Assembly (NCBI GenBank): GCA_903854645.1
Contig: CAINWY010000088.1
Location: 1-11,003 of the forward strand
Origin: an uncultured bacterium
GTDB lineage: Bacteria > Patescibacteriota > Minisyncoccia > Phycocordibacterales > UBA9973
Reading direction: 5' to 3'
Length of the DNA stretch: 11,003 bases
The translations under genes and the position numbers were made by a program. How positions within the stretch are numbered: the stretch's first letter is position 1; every line of letters starts with the position of its first letter. The notes beneath the pieces were generated by a model. That model had not been told where the DNA came from. It worked only from the letters and a program-made list of their open reading frames with translations, and made no database searches. Positions 4,752-11,003 of this stretch are shown here, in pieces.

Positions 4752-6026
4752 TTATTTTTTTATGGCAGTGGCTAGTATTTTGGGAAGGTATAAACTTGGA
4801 TTTAAGTATGAGCTTAGGGCTGCTATGGGCTGTGTAAATATTTTACCATTACAAGCTTTACTAGGGACTGTAGCGACATTTACTCCTCCTGATGCATATA
4901 CGGATATATGCAGGTGTGGGCCAGTCGATGAGCCAGTATTTCCTGAAAGTGCAACTATATCTCCTGCAACTACTTTTTGCCCTTCAGCGGTATTGATTTC
5001 CGATAAGTGGCCATAAGTGCTTGAAAGGCCGTTGTCATACTTGATGAAAACCCATTTTCCAAAAGAGGCTCCCTTGCAGGCAATGTCAGTATTACCAGTA
5101 CCCATAACTGTTCCAGATGCCATTGCTTTTACAGGGCTACCTACCTTAGCCCTAAAGTCTAGACCGTAATGAAATTTACCCCACCTGGACCCATATGGAG
5201 AAGTTATAATAATACTATTAAGTGGCCAAGAAAAAGGGCTTGAACCAGCTTTTGGGATAGAATTTGGGTTAAGAATAAATTGAATTTGTGATTCATAATC
5301 CTCAATAGACTTTTCAAAAGCCACTTTTCTTTTTAATTGTTCGGCGAGCATTTTTTGATATTCAGTTTCTTTATTCTTCGTTATAATTAGCAAGCTATCT
5401 TTTTCTTTTTTGGTGGCTGCAATCTCCTTCTCTTTGGCGACTAGTGTATTCTTGAGTGTAGTTAGTACACTTTTCTCTTCTTCTTTTTTGTTTTTTGAGA
5501 CTGTTAAGTCCGCTTTTTGTTTTGAAACATCATCGATATTATTTCTGATTCCCTCATTCAATTTTATCGTATCGTTATACAAACGACTGGCACTGGCTAT
5601 ATCATTTTGAGAAAAAATTCTCTCCAAGAATGTTAATCTATCTTGTTGGTATAAACTTTTTATTAGACTGGATAGAGACTCTTTGGACTTATTAAGAGTG
5701 TCATTTTTTGTGACAATTTGATTATCGAGAGTTTTAATCATAAGGCCAGTGATACCAATTTTCTTTTCAGTTTGAGTTCTTTCTTTTATAAGTTTGTTTC
5801 TTTGTAGAGTTAAGCTCGCGATAGCATTAGCTAAAGTATTTTTTTGATCTGAGGTAATAGCAATTTGATTTGATAAAGCTGCTATTTCTCTATTTATTTG
5901 ATCAATCTGTGAGTTTGCCGAATTAATCTGATTGCGAAGTTCCCCTTCGGTTTGAGCCGAAGTGTATGAATAAAAAGCAAGCATGGATAATATAATAAAA
6001 ATTGAACTGAAAATGATTTTTCTCAT
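4752..6026 (-). CDS. Secreted M23 peptidase with N-terminal coiled coil (EnvC/PcsB-like)
   Basis: This is a predicted extracytoplasmic zinc peptidase, or hydrolase activator, acting on peptidoglycan crosslinks. The 424-aa protein has a signal peptide (hydrophobic about 4-20, cleavage likely after TSA at 24) and long Gln/Lys/Glu-rich coiled coils (about 28-250). The C-terminal M23/LytM domain (about 268-385) keeps all ligands and catalytic residues: His286 and Asp290 in HYGLD, His340 in TYGHL, and His371/His373 in GPHLH. It therefore looks catalytically competent, unlike E. coli EnvC, which only activates amidases. Cys317 and Cys392 flank parts of the domain and could form a disulfide. It lies 23 nt downstream of gltX and has its own -10, so it may be partly independent. 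The coiled-coil plus LytM layout is typical of division-linked hydrolases. Confidence 0.88.
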   Translation of the reverse strand: MRKIIFSSIFIILSMLAFYSYTSAQTEGELRNQINSANSQIDQINREIAALSNQIAITSDQKNTLANAIASLTLQRNKLIKERTQTEKKIGITGLMIKTLDNQIVTKNDTLNKSKESLSSLIKSLYQQDRLTFLERIFSQNDIASASRLYNDTIKLNEGIRNNIDDVSKQKADLTVSKNKKEEEKSVLTTLKNTLVAKEKEIAATKKEKDSLLIITKNKETEYQKMLAEQLKRKVAFEKSIEDYESQIQFILNPNSIPKAGSSPFSWPLNSIIITSPYGSRWGKFHYGLDFRAKVGSPVKAMASGTVMGTGNTDIACKGASFGKWVFIKYDNGLSSTYGHLSEINTAEGQKVVAGDIVALSGNTGSSTGPHLHISVYASGGVNVATVPSKACNGKIFTQPIAALSSYLNPSLYLPKILATAIKK

Positions 6027-6036
6027 TACTATTTTT

Positions 6037-6042
6037 ATTATA
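6037..6042 (-). promoter_or_regulatory. Possible -10 box of the M23 peptidase gene
   Basis: A perfect TATAAT reads leftward at 6037-6042, ending 10 nt before the ATG at 6026, so any transcript would have at most a few bases of leader. No convincing -35 was found. It lies in the 23-nt gap after gltX, so this may be an internal promoter or an AT-rich coincidence. Confidence 0.4.
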
Positions 6043-6049
6043 CTCTAGA

Positions 6050-7486
6050 TTATGAACTCAAGGAAGAAATTGCTTTATTTAAACGCTTTATTGTCTCATT
6101 TTTACCTAAAATATCAGCGATAATAAATGGATCAGGTGACTTTTCGAGACCGGAGAGAGCATAACGCACAGGATGTAATACTTGGCCTCTATTCTCTAGG
6201 CTATCTGCAAATTCCATCAAGAATATCTTTATATTTTGAGTAGTAAAATCAGATTCATTAGTTTTTTCGATAATTTCAAGTGTCTTAGTTAAATTAGATA
6301 TAATTGTATCTTTATCAGTATTTTTATAAATCAACTTGTCATTTTGACACGCTGGTTCCTTATAAAAGAAATCAAGCTCGCCTCCTTCCACCATATTTTT
6401 TATATCTCCAAATTTGGAAATTCTTTCCGTGATGAGTGGTATAATTTTTTTATTTTGTAATTCTTTTGGAAGCCATTCAAATATATATTTCTCTAATTCA
6501 CTTTCTTTTAATAGTTTAATATGCTCTTTGTTAATCCAATCAAGTTTATCTTCGTTATATCCCCCTCCACTAATTTGAATTTGTGATATCTCGAATAATT
6601 CAATAAATTCCTCAGGAGTTAAAATTTCTTTTTCTATTCCAGGATTCCAGCCAATAAATGCTAGAAAATTCATCATAGCATTTGGTAGATATCCTTCTTT
6701 TTTGTATTCGAGGAAATCTTTTGCACCATCTCTTTTGCCAAGTTTTTTCTTACCGTCAGTCCCCATAATTGGTGGAAGTGTTGCATATTCTGGTCTTTTT
6801 ATACCTAATGCTTCATAAACAGATAAAAATTTTGGTGTTGAAGAAATGAATTCATCTCCACGCATAACATGGGTTACTCCCATTTCAAAATCATCTATTA
6901 TATGAGCAAAGTTATAAGTTGGATAGCCATCACTTTTAATTAAAATAAAATCATCAAGTGCTTCTTGGCCCGCGGACAATTTACCACGAACTAGATCATT
7001 CCATTCATAACTTTTTATATCTTTTACCTTAAAACGAAGTGATTGTGTTCCATCCCATACAGGAGTAATTTCTTTTCTATGATCACGATACAGGAATGGT
7101 CTTTTTTCTTCTATTGCTTTTTGTCTATAAATCTCAACTTCCTCTTCTGTATATGGGTCTGCATATGCATAACCTTTTTCTATTAAAATATTTGCATATT
7201 TTATATATGACTCGAGTCTCTCTGATTGCTTATATGGTGCATTTGGTCCACCTATATCTGGGCCTTCATTCCAATCAATACCTATCCATTTTAGGGACTC
7301 TATTATGTGTTCGATTGACCCTTCCACTTCGCGAGCCTTATCTGTATCTTCAATCCTTAATATGAAAGTGCCATTATGTTTTTTTGCATAAGCCCATGCA
7401 TATAAAGCAGTACGTATACCTCCAATATGTAAAAAACCAGTCGGTGACGGAGCAAAACGAGTTACAATTTTTTGTTCATTGTTCAT
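6050..7486 (-). CDS. gltX: Glutamyl-tRNA synthetase
   Basis: GltX charges tRNA-Glu with glutamate. As gatB is present, it is probably non-discriminating and also mischarges tRNA-Gln for amidation. The 478-aa class I synthetase has the nucleotide-binding start RFAPSPTGFLHIGG (10-23, HIGH motif), LRIEDTD (43-49), and the KMSKS-equivalent KKLGKRDG (247-254), where the usual Ser is Gly. The C-terminal alpha-helical anticodon-binding region is intact to RLNKAISSLSS. No fused glutaminyl-synthetase-specific domain is apparent. It starts 4 nt after the murG stop, so the two are cotranscribed, and it has no Shine-Dalgarno site of its own. Non-discriminating behaviour is inferred from the pathway, not from visible specificity residues. 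Confidence 0.95.
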   Translation of the reverse strand: MNNEQKIVTRFAPSPTGFLHIGGIRTALYAWAYAKKHNGTFILRIEDTDKAREVEGSIEHIIESLKWIGIDWNEGPDIGGPNAPYKQSERLESYIKYANILIEKGYAYADPYTEEEVEIYRQKAIEEKRPFLYRDHRKEITPVWDGTQSLRFKVKDIKSYEWNDLVRGKLSAGQEALDDFILIKSDGYPTYNFAHIIDDFEMGVTHVMRGDEFISSTPKFLSVYEALGIKRPEYATLPPIMGTDGKKKLGKRDGAKDFLEYKKEGYLPNAMMNFLAFIGWNPGIEKEILTPEEFIELFEISQIQISGGGYNEDKLDWINKEHIKLLKESELEKYIFEWLPKELQNKKIIPLITERISKFGDIKNMVEGGELDFFYKEPACQNDKLIYKNTDKDTIISNLTKTLEIIEKTNESDFTTQNIKIFLMEFADSLENRGQVLHPVRYALSGLEKSPDPFIIADILGKNETIKRLNKAISSLSS

Positions 7487-7490
7487 AATA

Positions 7491-8621
7491 TTATTTTTCG
7501 TTATGAGTTTCAGCTATTCGTATAGCCTCTGTTGCAATTTTAAGTGCGGCATCAGGTGAAGCAAAATTTAATGCACTTTGTTTCATTAGGGTCAATTTCT
7601 CTTTATTATTAAGTAATTTATCTATTTCCGAAATTAAAACGTGTGGCGTTAAATTGCTTTCATCAATAACTTCACATGCCCCAGTTCTAGCATAATTATA
7701 TGCATTTTTTCTCTGATGATCACCATTTGAATTAGTTATGGGGATTATTATAGATGGTAGTCCCCAAGAAGCAATTTCAAAAAGTGCAGATCCAGCCCTT
7801 GAAATAACCAATGAAGCAGCACCAGCAGCCATTCTAGTTGTTAGATTATTCAAATATGGTAAAGCTATATAACGCACAAGATTAGTATTATTTTCCATAA
7901 CCAGCTTAGATCTACCTACAACATCAGTAATATTATTTATTCCTGTCTGATGAATAATTTGGTATTTTGTTAATAAATCAGGCATTGTTTCAATAATGAT
8001 ATTATTTAATATTTCAGCACCCTGTGAACCACCTAAGACTAAAATGATAGGTAGATCTGAAGTAAGCTTGAAAAATTCATGAGACCCTTGACTATCCCCA
8101 TGAAGTATATTTTTTCTTATAGGTTGGCCCGTTAGAGCTGTTTTTTCTTTGGGTAAATATTCAATTGCTTCCGGCCAAGAGATCGCCACCTTCTCTGCAA
8201 ATTTTGCAGTCCAAATGTTTAATCGGCCCGGATATGAATCTGATTCATGAACAATTACTGGAATACGTAGGAGTTTTGCAGCAAATACAGCTGGAAAAGC
8301 AGCATAGCCACCCTTGGATATGACTACATCTGGATAAATAAAAAACATAGATAGTAGACCAAAGAACATACCAGTCGCAGTGGAAAACATGTCAAAAAAA
8401 TTTTTTATGGAGAAATATGTGCGCATCTTTCCCGCTGGTATTTGCACATAGGTGATACTATTTTCGAAAAGCATACGTTTGTCGTAGGGTGAATCAGACA
8501 TATAATAAAGCTTTAGATCAACTATTTTATTCTGATCAGCAATTTCAACTAATTTTTCCGCAATTGCTATAAGAGGATAAAAATGCCCTCCTGTGCCACC
8601 TCCGGTTAGTAATATTTTCAT
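7491..8621 (-). CDS. murG: UDP-N-acetylglucosamine--N-acetylmuramyl-(pentapeptide) pyrophosphoryl-undecaprenol GlcNAc transferase
   Basis: MurG adds GlcNAc to lipid I to form lipid II on the inner face of the cytoplasmic membrane, directly after MraY and before FtsW. The 376-aa GT-B protein has the N-terminal glycine loop GGGTGGH (7-13), SKGGYAAFP (102-110), HESD followed by PGRLN (125-135, the HEQN-type loop), GGSQGA (197-202), and the donor-binding block SRAGSALFEIASWGLPSIIIP. Its length is typical. It has its own promoter just after the terminator of the sigma4 gene and continues into gltX with a 4-nt gap. Membrane attachment would be peripheral through the hydrophobic patch around FGLLSMFFIYP. 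Confidence 0.96.
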   Translation of the reverse strand: MKILLTGGGTGGHFYPLIAIAEKLVEIADQNKIVDLKLYYMSDSPYDKRMLFENSITYVQIPAGKMRTYFSIKNFFDMFSTATGMFFGLLSMFFIYPDVVISKGGYAAFPAVFAAKLLRIPVIVHESDSYPGRLNIWTAKFAEKVAISWPEAIEYLPKEKTALTGQPIRKNILHGDSQGSHEFFKLTSDLPIILVLGGSQGAEILNNIIIETMPDLLTKYQIIHQTGINNITDVVGRSKLVMENNTNLVRYIALPYLNNLTTRMAAGAASLVISRAGSALFEIASWGLPSIIIPITNSNGDHQRKNAYNYARTGACEVIDESNLTPHVLISEIDKLLNNKEKLTLMKQSALNFASPDAALKIATEAIRIAETHNEK

Positions 8622-8629
8622 ACTGATTG

Positions 8630-8658
8630 ATTATAACGTATTTGTAAATAAAATTCTA
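8630..8658 (-). promoter_or_regulatory. Promoter of murG-gltX, near-leaderless
   Basis: Reading leftward, a perfect TATAAT (8630-8635) ends 8 nt before the murG ATG. A weak -35 (TAGAAT, 8653-8658) is spaced at 17 bp. Initiation at the usual distance gives a leader of zero to two bases, and no Shine-Dalgarno site fits. Because a terminator lies immediately upstream, murG needs its own promoter here, which supports the call. Confidence 0.6.
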
Positions 8659-8663
8659 GTAAA

Positions 8664-8690
8664 TAAAAAACCCCAAAAATATGGGGTTTT
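8664..8690 (-). terminator. Terminator of the sigma4 gene
   Basis: Reading leftward, AAAACCCC (8683-8690), an 8-nt loop and GGGGTTTT (8667-8674) form an 8-bp hairpin whose T-run extends to 8665. It stands 22 nt after the stop of the sigma4 gene and upstream of the murG promoter, separating the two transcription units. The A-rich left side and T-rich right side could also stop rightward transcription. Confidence 0.8.
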
Positions 8691-8711
8691 AAATTTAATA
8701 TTTTAGAATAA

Positions 8712-9221
8712 CTATTGAAGATATTCTCGTAGGACACAATGACAAATTTTAGAATTACGTAGGTGATCGAGAGCTTTTTCTTTGATTTCTAAAACCTCTT
8801 CCTCAGATAAATGAAGAACATCACATATTTCTCTCACAGATAAAGCATCATCATTTATACCAAAATAGTATCTGACTACTAGGAGTTCAGTTTCGTCTAG
8901 ATATGATAACACTCTACGAACATCCTTTCTTAGTGATTCATTCATCAGGTGTTTTTCACCCGAAAAATCCTCTTTATTGACGATTACAGAATCTAAGTTT
9001 TCACAGCATTCAGTTTTATGCTTTCTGATTGGGACGCTCATCGATTTTAATTGAGACTGATTGTCTCGCAAAAAATTTAGAACCTTACTAAGTGTGTCTT
9101 TTTCAGACAAGGATTTAATGTCTGCGCTTGACCACTGATTTCTCCTGAAAGCCATTTTGAGTTCGTGCGCTAGGCTTACATCCAGCATTAATTTGGATTC
9201 ATTTGCATTTTTTGTTCCCAT
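8712..9221 (-). CDS. Stand-alone sigma-70 region 4 protein with an unfamiliar N-terminal segment
   Basis: The C-terminal part of this 169-aa protein (about 97-169) reads like region 4 of a primary sigma factor: a helix VRRVLSYLDETELLVVRYYFGI, then a helix-turn-helix (SVREICDVLHLSEEEVLEIKEKALDHLR, given here by its span 128-155), and a tail ending LREYLQ, as RpoD proteins end. Regions 1 to 3 are absent, so it cannot melt promoters alone. Residues 15-58 (an ELKMAFRRNQW helix, then SLSEKDTLSKVLNFLRDN) resemble short segments I associate with CPR hypothetical proteins; that link is from memory. A linker with Cys72 and Cys73 joins the parts. It could bind -35 elements or the RNA polymerase flap as a regulator. 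It sits between ftsW and murG with its own promoter, ribosome binding site and terminator. Confidence 0.8.
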   Translation of the reverse strand: MGTKNANESKLMLDVSLAHELKMAFRRNQWSSADIKSLSEKDTLSKVLNFLRDNQSQLKSMSVPIRKHKTECCENLDSVIVNKEDFSGEKHLMNESLRKDVRRVLSYLDETELLVVRYYFGINDDALSVREICDVLHLSEEEVLEIKEKALDHLRNSKICHCVLREYLQ

Positions 9222-9229
9222 TATTTTAT

Positions 9230-9234
9230 CCTCC
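9230..9234 (-). promoter_or_regulatory. Strong ribosome binding site of the sigma4 gene
   Basis: Reading leftward, GGAGG lies 8 nt before the ATG at 9221, an ideal Shine-Dalgarno spacing, and fixes the start codon. None of the other protein genes in the window has a comparable site, which sets this gene apart. Confidence 0.85.
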
Positions 9235-9241
9235 GATTTTA

Positions 9242-9276
9242 TGTAACAGCGTTCATTTTTTTTGAACAGCGTTACA
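9242..9276. promoter_or_regulatory. Paired AACGCTGTT elements in the sigma4 leader
   Basis: The 9-nt sequence AACGCTGTT, itself nearly palindromic (AAC-GCT-GTT), occurs twice on the leftward strand (9265-9273 and 9245-9253) in the 5' leader, with a T/A-run between. Flanks extend the symmetry: TGTAAC (9242-9247) pairs with GTTACA (9271-9276), and GTTCA (9251-9255) pairs with TGAAC (9263-9267), leaving a symmetric 3x3 internal loop. It could be a double operator or an RNA stem-loop controlling translation. It starts 7 nt before the ribosome binding site and about 20 nt after the predicted transcription start. Confidence 0.6.
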
Positions 9277-9303
9277 GGTTTATATAAAAATCATTTCATT
9301 TAC

Positions 9304-9332
9304 ATTATATGATAATTAATAGGTATTGTCAA
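9304..9332 (-). promoter_or_regulatory. Full-consensus promoter of the sigma4 gene
   Basis: Reading leftward, TTGACA (9327-9332), a 17-bp spacer and TATAAT (9304-9309) match the sigma-70 consensus at all twelve positions. The predicted start near 9297 gives a leader of about 76 nt. It lies directly downstream of the ftsW stop codon, so the sigma4 gene can be expressed strongly and independently of the division cluster. Confidence 0.85.
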
Positions 9333-9338
9333 ATTTGA

Positions 9339-10445
9339 TTAACTATTTTTCTTTGGAAATTTAGAAATATTTAAAACTATACCCATCAGACCGAGGTCTA
9401 TTAGTAATGCTGTCCCACCCTGAGACATGAAGACAAGTGGTACTCCCGTCAAAGGGAAGAGACCAATTATAGAAGCTATATTCATAAATGATTGTGCTGT
9501 TATTATGGTAATAATACCAATTACAAATAGCTTCCCAAATGAGTCTGGAGCATAATGCGCAATTCGATATCCTCTCAATGCGAAAGCTACATAAAGGCAA
9601 ATAATTATAACAGAGCCAATAAATCCAATTTCTTCCCCAATTACAGCAAAAATAGAATCACCTTGCGGCTCCGGTAAATAATTAAACTTTTGTATGCTTT
9701 GTCCCAATCCCCTGCCCATTATTCCACCGGAACCAACAGCTATTAAGGATTGTTGTATTTGATATGAGGAGCTACTCCCATTAGCATTAGGATTTAAAAA
9801 TGTATTTATTCTTGTTTTTAAATATGGAGTTGTAAAGGCCAATATTGAAAAAGCAGCTATTGCGATTAAGAGCATTCCAAATATATGTTTCCATGGAGTT
9901 CCAGAAACAAAAAGCATTACTAGGGCCGTAGCTGTTATGAGTATTAAACTCTTTGTGTCTGGTTGGTTTATAAGGATGACAGTAATAACCCCTAAAAATA
10001 AAATTAAGGGCAGTAAGCTAAATCGAAAATCCTTCACCCTATTTTTTGCCCAGGATAGCCATGCAGCAAAATAAATTATAAAACCAATTTTTAAAAATTC
10101 CACAGGCTGTACTGATAAACCAAAAATATTTATCCATCTTCTTGATCCACCATGCTCGAATCCTAATCCAGGAACAAAAACTAAAGTTGTTACTATTATG
10201 GAAGCTATAAATATAGGAAGAGAGTAAGCCCTCCAAAATTTATATGGGATGCGTAGTCCAAAATATAATGCAATTAGCCCACCTATAAAGCCATATATTA
10301 GCTGGCTAAAAATTACAGCGTAGAATTTAGATTCATTTTTATTCAGAATTCCCAGGGAAGCAGAAATAAACATTATGACCCCTATAATAACTAGAGAAGC
10401 GAATATACCTAAAAATATTTTATCAACTTTATTTGCGCTATTCAT
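9339..10445 (-). CDS. ftsW: Peptidoglycan glycosyltransferase, FtsW/RodA (SEDS) family
   Basis: SEDS proteins polymerise lipid II into glycan strands outside the membrane, FtsW at the division septum. The 368-aa polytopic protein has about ten hydrophobic helices. It carries GGSRRWINIFGLSVQPVEFLK (about 99-119, shown by its span), the periplasmic-loop signature SYQIQQSLIAVGSGG (227-241), GRGLGQSIQKFNYLPEPQGD (245-263), and GVPLVFMSQGGT near the end. Asp263 aligns with the catalytic Asp of the family. After the QPD motif (161-163) it has TKS in place of the usual hydrophobic-Gly step. FtsW rather than RodA is preferred from its position 13 nt after mraY and near murG. No Shine-Dalgarno site is seen, and it is likely cotranscribed with mraY. 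Confidence 0.92.
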   Translation of the reverse strand: MNSANKVDKIFLGIFASLVIIGVIMFISASLGILNKNESKFYAVIFSQLIYGFIGGLIALYFGLRIPYKFWRAYSLPIFIASIIVTTLVFVPGLGFEHGGSRRWINIFGLSVQPVEFLKIGFIIYFAAWLSWAKNRVKDFRFSLLPLILFLGVITVILINQPDTKSLILITATALVMLFVSGTPWKHIFGMLLIAIAAFSILAFTTPYLKTRINTFLNPNANGSSSSYQIQQSLIAVGSGGIMGRGLGQSIQKFNYLPEPQGDSIFAVIGEEIGFIGSVIIICLYVAFALRGYRIAHYAPDSFGKLFVIGIITIITAQSFMNIASIIGLFPLTGVPLVFMSQGGTALLIDLGLMGIVLNISKFPKKNS

Positions 10446-10458
10446 TTATGAAATATAT

Positions 10459-11003
10459 CTAACTAATAATTGAAACGATAACACCAATCATAGCAGTGAT
10501 GATACTGACAATCCAGTATCGCATAGTTACTTTATATTTTGGCCAACCTAGAGCTTCAAAGTGGTGATGAATAGGTGCGTATAAAAAAACTTTTTTACCA
10601 CCTCTAAATTTTCTTGAACCTATTTGAATTACATCAGAAAGTGATGTAATAAATAGAGGAAAAGCTATAATAGGTAATAATAAAACTGTATTAGTTAAGA
10701 AAGCGATGACAGAAAGTGTCACAGTGAGTCCAATCATACCAGTTTCTCCCATATAGAATCGTGCTGGTGGAATATTAAACCACAAGAAAGCTAGTATAGC
10801 ACCCGTTATAACAGCACAAAAAGTTGATATATCTGTCTGGTTAGTAAAGTATGCAATTAATGCGTAGGCAGTAAATACAGAGGCCAGTACACCACCAGAG
10901 AGACCATCTATACCATCAATTACACTAGTAGACCATAACTATTTCATTACTAACATAAAAAATTGAATATATTAAAAACCTAGATTTATAAATCCATATA
11001 AAG
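10459..11003 (-). CDS. mraY: Phospho-N-acetylmuramoyl-pentapeptide transferase, C-terminal part, with frame breaks
   Basis: MraY transfers phospho-MurNAc-pentapeptide to undecaprenyl phosphate to form lipid I in the membrane. One frame is open from 10938 down to the TAG at 10459-10461 and shows STSVIDGIDGLSGG (the catalytic DGxDG site), FLWFNIPPARFYMGETG, KFRGGKKVF, and the signature APIHHHFEALGWPKYKVTMR. The 5' part lies beyond the window. Upstream, the same frame meets TAG (10939-10941) and TAA (10972-10974), yet beyond both it again reads a MraY-like LYGFINLGF (10975-11001). Between the stops, another frame reads LIYSIFYVSNEIV, which joins the two halves well. A missing base in the A-run 10974-10978 and an extra base near 10933-10942 would explain this. 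Sequencing error and real decay cannot be separated here. Confidence 0.85.

Noticed and set aside
4708..5016. Rightward ORF of 102 codons
   Set aside because: It is antisense to the M23 catalytic domain, with no recognisable protein features.
5944..5961. 6-bp hairpin CTTCGG/CCGAAG in the M23 gene near the signal peptide end
   Set aside because: A stem of six pairs is expected by chance several times in a window this size.
9339..9600. Second leftward ORF inside ftsW (9361-9600)
   Set aside because: It is out of frame within a well-matched ftsW and has no independent signals.
10939..10974. Stop-codon recoding or readthrough in mraY
   Set aside because: The peptide between the two stops in the mraY frame does not look like MraY, whereas another frame does; indels explain this better than readthrough.
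1..11003. Alternative code with UGA as glycine (as in Gracilibacteria)
   Set aside because: No gene uses TGA as a stop in this small sample, but no conserved glycine is encoded by an in-frame TGA either, and all ORFs read fully with the standard code.

Overview
The window is AT-rich, densely coded DNA. It most likely comes from a reduced-genome bacterium of the Candidatus Patescibacteria (CPR) radiation, probably Parcubacteria-like. This assignment is an inference from four things: compact operons, core genes without Shine-Dalgarno sites, small lineage-type hypothetical proteins, and a stand-alone sigma region 4 protein with an N-terminal segment that resembles hypothetical proteins I associate with CPR. 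The standard genetic code fits: stops are TAA or TAG, and no in-frame TGA is needed.

Layout. At the left end dapF (diaminopimelate epimerase) runs rightward from a promoter whose -10 box sits 6 nt before the ATG. Facing it is a leftward operon of gatB, gap and a small membrane-anchored four-cysteine protein. A rightward tRNA-Leu(UAA) lies divergent to gatB. It is followed by about 400 nt without a protein gene, filled with repeats and an inverted copy derived from the 3' half of that tRNA, interleaved with hairpins. The rest reads leftward: mraY (truncated by the window edge and apparently frameshifted), ftsW, a sigma region 4 protein, murG, gltX, a secreted M23 peptidase with coiled coils, and a 159-aa protein of unknown function.

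Biology. DapF, MraY, FtsW, MurG and the M23 peptidase supply, polymerise and remodel peptidoglycan. GltX and GatB fit the indirect route to Gln-tRNA, and GAPDH serves glycolysis. The sigma4 protein interrupts the division and cell-wall cluster, with its own terminator, a full-consensus promoter, a strong ribosome binding site and a structured leader.

Main points of interest: (1) two perfect 11-bp palindromes inside dapF at loops that look lengthened; (2) the tRNA-derived repeat field; (3) a split between apparently leaderless housekeeping genes and accessory genes with classical promoters; (4) the sigma4 gene and its paired leader elements; (5) two compensating frame breaks in mraY. I do not see a defence locus, CRISPR array, transposase or integrase. 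The candidate for something undescribed is the combination of small palindromic insertions and tRNA-derived repeats.
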